A stretch of DNA of 6,261 nucleotides, taken from NCBI GenBank assembly GCA_016195205.1, contig JACQAB010000043.1, positions 1 to 6,261 of the forward strand, written 5' to 3'. Shown in pieces: positions 1 to 4,580 of the stretch (position 1 is the first letter of the stretch; every line of letters starts with the position of its first letter). Made by a program: the position numbers and the translations under genes. The notes beneath the pieces were generated by a model. It saw only the letters and a program-made list of their open reading frames with translations, searched no databases and was not told the DNA's origin. The stretch is from Pseudomonadota bacterium (lineage in GTDB: Bacteria > Pseudomonadota > Alphaproteobacteria > UBA9219 > RGZA01).

Positions 1-1
1 C

Positions 2-340
2 GTGCATGAGCTGGGGATAGAGCGGCAGCTTAATTTTGACGGCAAAAACGCCCAGCAGGCCGGTGCGGCGCAGCCGCAAACAGAAGCCGGCAAGCAAACA
101 TCGCCCGCGCCTGCCATAGACGCCCCGGCGGCTTCGGCGGCTCCTGCGGTCATGCCCGCGGATACGGCCGTGACGCCCCCGCCAGTTGTGCAGAAAGACG
201 CTCCCACTCCTGCAAAAGCCAAGAAGAAAACCCGCAAGAAAAAGCGCGTGAAACGTACGCCTGTGATCGAATCTGTTCCTGCGCCCGTACCGGCGGAAAC
301 AGAGCCGGTACCTGAGGCGGATCCGGCTAATCCTGAATAA
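2..340 (+). CDS. C-terminal part of an unidentified Pro/Ala/Lys-rich protein (probably 5' partial)
   Basis: The frame is open from the left edge to a TAA at 338-340. Codon 1 would be GTG, but nothing upstream is visible to support a start, so I read this as the end of a longer gene. The 112 visible residues are low complexity: an Ala/Pro/Thr-rich linker (about residues 20-65), a strongly basic patch (about 69-85, with runs such as KAKKKTRKKKRVKR), then an acidic Pro/Glu tail. Such a tail is probably disordered and the basic patch could bind nucleic acid or acidic partners, but this is inference. I do not recognise the family. The last 14 bases overlap the 3' end of the convergent gene on the other strand and no terminator separates the two. 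A short chance ORF is the alternative; the sharp change in residue composition along the frame argues mildly for a real tail. Confidence 0.5.
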   Translation: MHELGIERQLNFDGKNAQQAGAAQPQTEAGKQTSPAPAIDAPAASAAPAVMPADTAVTPPPVVQKDAPTPAKAKKKTRKKKRVKRTPVIESVPAPVPAETEPVPEADPANPE

Positions 341-1859
341 ATTTCTGTGCGCGGTGCAGCACGCTTTCCCAATCCCCGTCTTTTTCCTGCCTGAGCAGCG
401 TGACGGAAGGATACCAGGGACAATCTTCCCGCCCTTTTTGTTGCGGCTCGCTCTGCGGTTCCCGCAACCGCTCGCACGCATCAAACCAATGCCACATCAA
501 CCCGCGCGAGGCGGGAAGCAGCACGGCGGTTTTCACGCCAAGCGCCCCGGCCATATGCGCGGTGGTGTTGCTGACGGTAATCACGGCATCCATCGCGGCC
601 ACCTGCGCGGCGAAATCATCCAGCGAGGTTTTCTGATCCACGCCCAAGTCTTCAAACAGCTTCCAGCCGCGGCTTTTGGCAAAGGCAAAATCATCCGCCG
701 GGGCGTCATATTGCAGGCTGACGAAAAGGTTTTTGCCATTTTCAAAAACCGGCGCCCAACCGGCCAGTTTCGAGCTTTTCGGATCGCCCTGGCGCAAAGG
801 CTTGCTGCGCCAGGAAAGCCCGATGACAAGGCCGGAAGTCATCGCCTTATATCTTGCCCGGTATTCCGCCGTTTTTTGCGGATCGGCTTTTAAATAGGAA
901 CTCTGTTTCGGAAAATCCTGAAAGCTGTTGCGGAACAACGTACCCAGATGCCCCAGCGGTGCCGATAAGGAAGCCTGTGCCGGTTTTTCATCCGGCGGCA
1001 TGCGCCGCGCGATAAAAGTAATTTCAGGAAAGCTGCGTTTGAAAAGCGGCGCCAGGCGCACATCACATTCCACCAGAAGGGAAAGGGCCAGCTTCTGTGC
1101 TTCGGCCAGCATCGAGGCATAAAGAATTTCCTCGCCGATGCCCTGTTCGGCCCACAGCAAAAGCGTTTGATCGGAAGAAAGCTTCTGTCCCTGCCACAGC
1201 GGCTGGGCAAAGACCCGCCGCACGGCGATGGCATGCGGATCGTTTTCCGTCAACCCGAAACGCGCGGCGTAATGCCGCCAGCCTTTTTGCAAATCGCCGG
1301 CGCGGAACGCAGCATGCGAAAGCTGCGTGGCGATGTGGCTGTTTTTCGGATCCAGCGCCAGCGCCTGTTCGAAAAGCCGGATGGCCGTGGTGTAATCGCG
1401 GTCGTCCAGATGCAGCCCGGCCAGATTGGAAATCGCCGGAACATTCTTTGGGAACCCGGCCAGCACCTTTTCATAATCCTGGCGCGCCGCCTCGGCCCGG
1501 CCCACGGCGCGGCACAGGCTGCCATGAGTTACGGTGATTTCCGCCGGGCAGTCTTGCAGGCCCAAAAGCGGTTCGATCACGGCCAAGCCCTCGGCGCTAC
1601 GGTCGGTGCGGTAAAGATGATTGGCCAGCATGTTGCTGAGCAGAAAATCTTCGGCATGAAGCTTCAGCCCTTCGCGCAGCACCTGTTCGGTGGCCTGACC
1701 CATGCCCAGCGATTCAAAAATCTCAGCCATCAATTGCCACAGCTGCGGGATCGATCCACCGCGCCGGCGCAGATCGTCCAGCACGGTCAACGCCTCGCGG
1801 CTTTGACCGCCGGCATGCATGGCGCGGGCCTGATGAAGCGTGGCGGAAGAAGAAGCCAA
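327..1859 (-). CDS. TPR protein with C-terminal GT-B glycosyltransferase-like domain (copy 1)
   Basis: Predicted cytoplasmic protein of about 510 residues. Residues 5-205 form TPR-like helical hairpins; the clearest repeat ends in EQALALDPKN (about 164-173), the earlier ones are degenerate. The rest resembles the glycosyltransferase domain found behind TPRs in bacterial proteins (GT9/GT41-like): LLLWAEQGIGEEILYASM (233-250), GLSWRSK (347-353), VSNTTAHMAGALG (429-441) and PWYPSVTLLRQ (481-491) followed by GDWESV. By analogy with Caulobacter FlmG, a TPR-glycosyltransferase that glycosylates flagellin, a role in flagellin modification is plausible but inferred from context. Start: TTG at 1859 has AGGGA five bases upstream (1865-1869) and keeps the first TPR helix. 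A TTG at 1877 lies in the T-run of the preceding terminator, and ATG at 1820 would cut into that helix. The gene follows the FlaG-like gene but is separated from it by the terminator. Confidence 0.85.
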   Translation of the reverse strand: MASSSATLHQARAMHAGGQSREALTVLDDLRRRGGSIPQLWQLMAEIFESLGMGQATEQVLREGLKLHAEDFLLSNMLANHLYRTDRSAEGLAVIEPLLGLQDCPAEITVTHGSLCRAVGRAEAARQDYEKVLAGFPKNVPAISNLAGLHLDDRDYTTAIRLFEQALALDPKNSHIATQLSHAAFRAGDLQKGWRHYAARFGLTENDPHAIAVRRVFAQPLWQGQKLSSDQTLLLWAEQGIGEEILYASMLAEAQKLALSLLVECDVRLAPLFKRSFPEITFIARRMPPDEKPAQASLSAPLGHLGTLFRNSFQDFPKQSSYLKADPQKTAEYRARYKAMTSGLVIGLSWRSKPLRQGDPKSSKLAGWAPVFENGKNLFVSLQYDAPADDFAFAKSRGWKLFEDLGVDQKTSLDDFAAQVAAMDAVITVSNTTAHMAGALGVKTAVLLPASRGLMWHWFDACERLREPQSEPQQKGREDCPWYPSVTLLRQEKDGDWESVLHRAQKFIQD

Positions 1860-1875
1860 AAGATTCCCTGGGAAC

Positions 1876-1906
1876 AAAAAAAGCGCCTGCGGATGGCAGG
1901 CGCTTT
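1876..1906 (-). terminator. Rho-independent terminator reading leftward, after the FlaG-like gene
   Basis: On the minus strand an 11-bp perfect stem (AAAGCGCCTGC / GCAGGCGCTTT, plus-strand arms 1880-1890 and 1896-1906, five-base loop) runs into seven T residues (1882-1876). On the plus strand it is followed only by TTTACTATG, so it acts leftward. It sits 29 bases after the stop of the FlaG-like gene and only about 17 bases before the preferred TTG start of the TPR-glycosyltransferase gene, so that gene must rely on read-through, regulated antitermination or a promoter I cannot see. Confidence 0.9.
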
Positions 1907-1935
1907 ACTATGACTCGTGAAGCCTGTTTTTAAAA

Positions 1936-2226
1936 CTAGGCGGTTTCCGTGCCGCCCTTATCGTTCTTGGAAAGCCCGTCGGCCTGCAGGCCCTGGCGCA
2001 AATAGGCCAGCACGGCATCCGACGGCACCTGCGCCTGGATGGAGCCGCGCTTCAGGAATTCCGTCACCACCACACCTGAAACAGAATCGAAGCGCAGGCG
2101 CGGACTGATCGGTGCAACATCCACCGGCGGTGTTTTTGCGTCGGAGGTTTTTGTAGACGCACTTGAATTATCAGCCGATGGCTTTGTAGCCGTGCTTGTG
2201 CCCGGGGCTGTGAGCTGTTCAATCAT
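1936..2226 (-). CDS. Small FlaG-like flagellar protein
   Basis: 96 residues, ATG at 2226 with AAGGAG seven bases upstream (2234-2239), TAG at 1936-1938. Residues 1-38 are Ser/Thr/Ala/Pro-rich and probably disordered. Residues 41-80 are conserved-looking: SPRLRFDSVSGVVVTEF, then QAQVPSDAVLAYLRQGL. A beta-strand pair (LRFD..SGVVVTEF) followed by Q(V/I)PS and a helix resembles the FlaG family, small proteins that influence filament length in several bacteria. I infer family membership from this pattern and from the divergently oriented flagellin gene; a family-specific call needs a profile search. No signal peptide or membrane segment is visible. A leftward terminator follows. The leader contains a hairpin with an AGGAG loop like those of flagellin and flbT, and a possible short leader ORF whose stop overlaps this start. 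Confidence 0.75.
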   Translation of the reverse strand: MIEQLTAPGTSTATKPSADNSSASTKTSDAKTPPVDVAPISPRLRFDSVSGVVVTEFLKRGSIQAQVPSDAVLAYLRQGLQADGLSKNDKGGTETA

Positions 2227-2300
2227 CGTCCTGCTCCTTCATCCACAGGCCCGCTCCTCGGGCCGGATTTGTTGCTGCTTTGGTCTGCTTTAAGAGACAT
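2223..2300 (-). other. Possible 25-codon leader ORF coupled to the FlaG-like gene
   Basis: ATG at 2300 opens a frame of 25 codons that begins MSLKADQSSNKSG and ends in TGA at 2225-2223. That stop overlaps the ATG of the FlaG-like gene as ATGA, the usual geometry for translational coupling. Both ATGs are preceded by the same bases: CAGGACGATG occurs at 2298-2307 and 2224-2233. The ribosome-binding site of the leader ORF is weak (AGGA too close, GAGGTG too far). The peptide is hydrophilic and matches nothing I know. It may be chance. Confidence 0.2.
2248..2264 (-). promoter_or_regulatory. Leader hairpin with AGGAG loop upstream of the FlaG-like gene
   Basis: Read on the minus strand, GGCCCG-AGGAG-CGGGCC is a perfect 6-bp GC stem with a five-base AGGAG loop. 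The loop ends 27 bases before the ATG, and the real ribosome-binding site AAGGAG (2234-2239) lies eight bases after the hairpin. The loop therefore presents a second, decoy-like Shine-Dalgarno sequence. The same loop occurs in the flagellin and flbT leaders. Confidence 0.5.
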
Positions 2301-2315
2301 CGTCCTGATGTCTGC

Positions 2316-2336
2316 ACCTCGCGCCTAAGCGCGGGT
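2316..2336 (-). promoter_or_regulatory. GC-rich hairpin in the far leader of the FlaG-like gene
   Basis: ACC-t-CGCGC / GCGCG-GGT with a CTAA loop gives eight pairs and one bulged base. It lies just upstream of the putative leader ORF. On the minus strand its 3' arm contains GAGGT, so it could mask a weak ribosome-binding site. No T-run follows on either strand, so it is not a terminator. The function is unknown. Confidence 0.3.
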
Positions 2337-2412
2337 CTTCCCCCAAAAAGCCTGCAAACCTTTGCTAGCTGTGTGTAAGTATTGTGTTTGAGGGGTTAAC
2401 AAACCTTTTAGA

Positions 2413-2431
2413 TTCGAAAGATTATTTCGAA
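2413..2431. promoter_or_regulatory. TTCGAAA-N5-TTTCGAA inverted repeat, candidate activator site
   Basis: Seven-base arms TTCGAAA (2413-2419) and TTTCGAA (2425-2431) with a five-base spacer form a perfect dyad, and each arm also contains the palindrome TTCGAA. Its centre is about 158 bases upstream of the predicted flagellin start site, where sigma-54 activators of the NtrC/FlbD type bind. It could instead serve the divergent FlaG-like gene. Assignment to a regulator is inference. Confidence 0.4.
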
Positions 2432-2553
2432 GTAGGTACGGTCTTTCCGTTGCCTAGGAAAAAACTGACCAGGGTGGGAAATAATTGCCTAGCGGCATTA
2501 TGCACACATTTTTTGAAACCTTTGATTCGATAGTGCATTTTTCTTTTTGAGAT

Positions 2554-2569
2554 TGGCATTCGTTTCGCA
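2554..2569 (+). promoter_or_regulatory. Sigma-54 (-24/-12) promoter of the flagellin gene
   Basis: TGGCATTCGTTTCGCA matches the consensus TGGCACG-N4-TTGCW with the invariant GG (2555-2556) and GC (2567-2568) exactly ten bases apart. It departs at positions 6, 7 and 13 of the consensus. The predicted transcription start is near 2580, giving a leader of about 75 bases. Sigma-54 control of flagellin is established in Caulobacter. Confidence 0.75.
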
Positions 2570-2609
2570 TATAGTCTGGGGGCTTGCTGGGGTGTTGCCC
2601 GGTAGGCGT

Positions 2610-2630
2610 GAGAATGAAGGAGTCATTCTC
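2610..2630 (+). promoter_or_regulatory. Flagellin leader hairpin with AGGAG loop
   Basis: GAGAATGA (2610-2617) and TCATTCTC (2623-2630) form a perfect 8-bp stem closing the loop AGGAG (2618-2622). The true ribosome-binding site AAAGGAG (2643-2649) lies 12 bases further on. The hairpin is inside the transcribed leader predicted from the sigma-54 promoter. In Caulobacter, FlbT acts on the 5' untranslated region of flagellin mRNA, and FlbT is encoded just downstream here, so this is a natural candidate target. Confidence 0.6.
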
Positions 2631-2654
2631 TTTGGTCCCTCGAAAGGAGTTCAC

Positions 2655-3485
2655 ATGGCTATTTCAAGTATTGCGCTGAGTACGGCAGCTCGTCAAAACC
2701 TGCTATCGCTTCAGCAAACCAGCAGCCTGCTGCAAACAACGCAAAACCGACTTTCCACAGGTAAGAAGGTTAACTCGGCACTTGATGGCGCCACGGCTTA
2801 CTTCGCAAGCCAAGGCTTCCTCAATCGTGCCAACGACCTCAGCAGCATTAAAGACAATCTGAGTACGGCTCTGCAAACGGTGACGGCGGCTTCGAATGCC
2901 ATCGACTCCGTGACCAAGCTCATTCAGCAGGCTGGAGGTCTCACGACCACCGCCCTGCAGTCGAATGATGCTGGAAGCCGTTCCGGTTTGGCTGTTCAGT
3001 TCAACGACTTGCTGGGTCAGATTAACGCTCTGGTTAACGATGCCAAATTCAACGGCACGAACCTGATCGGTCCTACGAATGTCAGCATGATCGTGTACTT
3101 CAACGAAGACAACACGAGCAAGCTGACCATCACCTCCGTCAACCTCAGTATTGATACTACCAATGGTCTGTCGGTTGCAGTTGCTGCCAACGCCTTCGTG
3201 TCCGATACGGACATCAACGTGGCGGTATCTCAGCTGCAAACGGCGTTGACCAAGCTGCGTACGACATCATCCGGCTTCGGTAATAACGTGTCGGTGATCA
3301 ATACGCGGCAGGACTTCACGTCCAAGCTGATCAATACGCTGCAAACTGCTTCGGACAGCCTTGTCCTGGCGGACATCAACGAAGAAGGCGCCAACCTGCA
3401 GGCCCTCCAGGCCCGCAACCAGTTGGGTATCACTTCGCTGGGTATCTCCGGACAGCTCGCTCAGGCGATCCTGCGGTTGTTCTAA
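2655..3485 (+). CDS. fliC: Flagellin (filament subunit)
   Basis: 276 residues, the structural subunit of the flagellar filament, exported by the flagellar type III system. The N-terminal D0/D1 region (about 1-140) has the usual heptad-rich helices: ALSTAARQNLLSLQQTSS, then QNRLSTGKKVNSALDGATAYF (30-50). The C-terminal D1/D0 region (about 185-276) ends QLAQAILRLF, the typical flagellin terminus. The middle (about 141-184) is a short Thr/Ser/Asn/Val-rich beta stretch, so there is no large D2/D3 domain; the size is like Caulobacter FljK. There are no Cys or Trp. ATG at 2655 follows AAAGGAG by five bases. The frame continues open upstream, but that part covers the sigma-54 promoter and is rejected. 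Two tandem TAA stops (3483-3488) and a strong terminator follow. The symbol is generic; an fljK-type name would also fit. Confidence 0.97.
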   Translation: MAISSIALSTAARQNLLSLQQTSSLLQTTQNRLSTGKKVNSALDGATAYFASQGFLNRANDLSSIKDNLSTALQTVTAASNAIDSVTKLIQQAGGLTTTALQSNDAGSRSGLAVQFNDLLGQINALVNDAKFNGTNLIGPTNVSMIVYFNEDNTSKLTITSVNLSIDTTNGLSVAVAANAFVSDTDINVAVSQLQTALTKLRTTSSGFGNNVSVINTRQDFTSKLINTLQTASDSLVLADINEEGANLQALQARNQLGITSLGISGQLAQAILRLF

Positions 3486-3504
3486 TAAAAGGGTTCTTCC
3501 CATT

Positions 3505-3532
3505 AAAGGGCGGCTTCGGCCGCCCTTTTTTT
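3505..3532 (+). terminator. Rho-independent terminator of the flagellin gene
   Basis: AAAGGGCGGC (3505-3514) pairs perfectly with GCCGCCCTTT (3519-3528) around a TTCG tetraloop, one of the most stable RNA loops, followed by a run of seven T (3526-3532). It starts about 20 bases after the stop codon and should isolate the flagellin transcript from flbT-flaF. Confidence 0.95.
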
Positions 3533-3571
3533 ATCCGCATACCGCCAGGCGCCTTTCTGGCCTGTGGATAA
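3531..3571. promoter_or_regulatory. Inverted pair of DnaA-box-like 9-mers around a nested dyad
   Basis: TTATCCGCA (3531-3539) on the plus strand and TGTGGATAA (3563-3571), which is TTATCCACA on the minus strand, face each other. The second equals the classic DnaA box; the first differs at one base. Between them lie GCCAG/CTGGC arms (3544-3548, 3557-3561) and the palindrome AGGCGCCT (3547-3554). The element lies between the flagellin terminator and the flbT promoter, 47-87 bases upstream of its -24 box. It could be an activator or DnaA site, or coincidence. Confidence 0.35.
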
Positions 3572-3617
3572 TTTTGGTTTTAGGGGTGATCACGGTTAAG
3601 AAAAGATGGTAAGAGTC

Positions 3618-3633
3618 TGGCCTGGGACTTGCA
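3618..3633 (+). promoter_or_regulatory. Sigma-54 (-24/-12) promoter of flbT-flaF
   Basis: TGGCCTGGGACTTGCA matches TGGCACG-N4-TTGCW at every conserved base except positions 5 and 6, with GG (3619-3620) and GC (3631-3632) ten bases apart. It is a better match than the flagellin promoter. The predicted transcription start is near 3644, leaving a leader of only about 19 bases, almost all of it in the hairpin that carries the ribosome-binding site. Confidence 0.8.
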
Positions 3634-3643
3634 CAGGAACATA

Positions 3644-3660
3644 AGGCGAAGGAGTCGCTT
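3644..3660 (+). promoter_or_regulatory. flbT leader hairpin with the Shine-Dalgarno in its AGGAG loop
   Basis: AGGCGA (3644-3649) pairs with TCGCTT (3655-3660), with one G-U pair, leaving the loop AGGAG (3650-3654). That loop is the ribosome-binding site, eight bases before the ATG at 3663. The central GAAGGAGTC is identical to that of the flagellin leader hairpin although the outer stem bases differ. Exposed in a loop, the site could be available to ribosomes or blocked by a bound protein, which would permit autoregulation by FlbT. Confidence 0.5.
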
Positions 3661-3662
3661 GT

Positions 3663-4091
3663 ATGCCGCTGAAAATAAGGATCAAACCGGAAGAGAAATT
3701 TTATGCCGGAGGGGCTGTTTTAAAGAACGTAGGCAACCACCCCGCCGACCTGCTCATTCTCTCGGATAGCCCGGTTTTGCGCGATAATTACCTGATGAAT
3801 ACTGATGAACGAAGCAGTTCCGACGCGGCCGAGATCTATTTTCTTCTTCAAATCCTCTATCTTTTCAAGGGGAAGGGGCAGCCCTTGGACGGACTTGTCA
3901 TCCAAACGATACGCCAATTCGCTAAAATATACCCGAATCTGCAGGATCAGGTTGACAAGATCATTCAACACTTGGAGGCTGGTGAAGCCTTCAAAGCGCT
4001 TCGGTTGGGCCATGACATTTTGGCCTTGCAGAGCCGAGTCGGCGACAAAGATGGTGAGAAGAAGGCAAGTTTGGAAACTGGTCAACAATAA
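3663..4091 (+). CDS. flbT: FlbT, post-transcriptional regulator of flagellin synthesis
   Basis: 142 residues, close to the usual FlbT length. The N-terminus MPLKIRIKPEEKFYAGGAVLKN matches the family pattern (MPLK...KP.E.F..NGAV..N), followed by the LL.SDSPVLRDNYLM segment and a helical C-terminal half (LQILYLF... IQTIRQFAKIYP). In Caulobacter FlbT acts on the flagellin mRNA leader and lowers its stability and translation until the hook is complete, whereas in some other alphaproteobacteria FlbT promotes flagellin expression, so the sign of regulation here is open. The protein is cytoplasmic. ATG at 3663 has AAGGAG (3649-3654) eight bases upstream. It is the first gene of a sigma-54-driven operon with flaF; its stop (4089-4091) overlaps the AAGGAGG of flaF. 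Confidence 0.95.
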   Translation: MPLKIRIKPEEKFYAGGAVLKNVGNHPADLLILSDSPVLRDNYLMNTDERSSSDAAEIYFLLQILYLFKGKGQPLDGLVIQTIRQFAKIYPNLQDQVDKIIQHLEAGEAFKALRLGHDILALQSRVGDKDGEKKASLETGQQ

Positions 4092-4102
4092 GGAGGGTCT
4101 GC

Positions 4103-4498
4103 ATGACGACCACTGCAAAAAGTGTTGGTTCCTACGCTAAAAATCAGCAGCAAGGCGAATCTATTCGCGAAACGGAAGCGCGCGCGCTTTTGAATTGCGC
4201 CAGCCGCCTGGCCGCCGCGCAGGATATTGCCAACGGCTTCGAGTACTACCTCGACGCCATCAAGCACAACCAGGAACTCTGGACGCTGTTCCAGGTGCTT
4301 CTGGCGGATACCCAAAACCCCCTGCCGCGGGATCTCAAGATCACGTTGCTTAACCTCAGCCGCTATGTTGACAAGGTTAGCCTGCGCGCTTCGGCCGAAT
4401 ACAATCCGGAGCTCTTGAACAGTCTGATCGACATTAATAAACAGATCGCTGCAGGCCTCAGCACCAGCCCCGCTGAATCGCAGCAAGCCGCCGGCTAA
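4103..4498 (+). CDS. flaF: FlaF, flagellin assembly/expression factor
   Basis: 131 residues, all predicted helical and cytoplasmic. Family features: an N-terminal SYAKNQQQ segment, RETEARALLNCASRLAAAQ (about 22-40), and the conserved LWTLFQVLLADTQNPLPRDL (59-78) followed by KITLLNLSRYVDK. FlaF is required for flagellin secretion or accumulation in Caulobacter, where it works opposite FlbT and interacts with flagellin. The C-terminal tail (about 115-131, Ser/Pro/Ala/Gln) is low complexity. ATG at 4103 has a perfect AAGGAGG (4090-4096) six bases upstream, which overlaps the flbT stop; only 11 bases separate the genes, so translation is probably coupled. No AGGAG-loop hairpin can form here, unlike the flbT leader. 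A strong terminator follows. Confidence 0.93.
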   Translation: MTTTAKSVGSYAKNQQQGESIRETEARALLNCASRLAAAQDIANGFEYYLDAIKHNQELWTLFQVLLADTQNPLPRDLKITLLNLSRYVDKVSLRASAEYNPELLNSLIDINKQIAAGLSTSPAESQQAAG

Positions 4499-4549
4499 TA
4501 CGGCGTTTTGTCTATCTGATACAGCAGACCCGCTGTTTTCCACACTCGG

Positions 4550-4580
4550 CCCCGCCCTTCTTTGGGCGGGGTTTTTATTT
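4550..4580 (+). terminator. Rho-independent terminator of flbT-flaF
   Basis: CCCCGCCC (4550-4557) pairs perfectly with GGGCGGGG (4564-4571) around a six-base loop, followed by TTTTTATTT. It lies about 50 bases after the flaF stop. The T-run overlaps the TAA stop (4575-4577) of the convergent TPR-glycosyltransferase gene. Read leftward, the stem is not followed by T residues, so it should act on the rightward transcript only. Confidence 0.95.

Larger units (their letters stand above)
2301..2553. other. Divergent intergenic control region between the FlaG-like gene and flagellin
   Basis: No gene is apparent here. Composition shifts to AT-rich from about 2340, as expected of regulatory DNA. I see a GC hairpin (2316-2336), an inverted repeat of TTCGAA motifs (2413-2431) and GANTC sites at 2411 and 2524. 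I could not find a convincing promoter for the leftward FlaG-like gene: no -24/-12, no clear -35/-10 and no FliA-type motif on the minus strand. Confidence 0.5.

Noticed and set aside
354..1913. Long plus-strand open frames (about 179 codons at 354-893 and 248 codons at 1167-1913)
   Set aside because: They are antisense to the TPR-glycosyltransferase gene, have no domain signature or ribosome-binding site, and carry the skewed composition of a complement of GC-rich coding DNA.
2396..2411. Possible CtrA site (TTAA-N7-TTTA) upstream of flagellin
   Set aside because: Only one half-site matches the TTAA-N7-TTAA consensus, and such partial matches are common in AT-rich DNA.
2468..2486. Second sigma-54-like match in GGTGGGAAATAATTGCC
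   Set aside because: The GG-GC spacing is nine, not ten, and the flanking bases do not fit.
2547..2654. 36-codon N-terminal extension of flagellin in the same frame
   Set aside because: It would translate the sigma-54 promoter and leader, and flagellin normally begins as at 2655 with a strong ribosome-binding site.
2703..3239. Minus-strand open frame of 178 codons opposite flagellin
   Set aside because: The flagellin frame is unambiguous, and the antisense frame has no start signal or recognisable motif.
3586..3593. Perfect palindrome GTGATCAC before the flbT promoter
   Set aside because: Eight bases alone are too short to claim an operator without conservation data.
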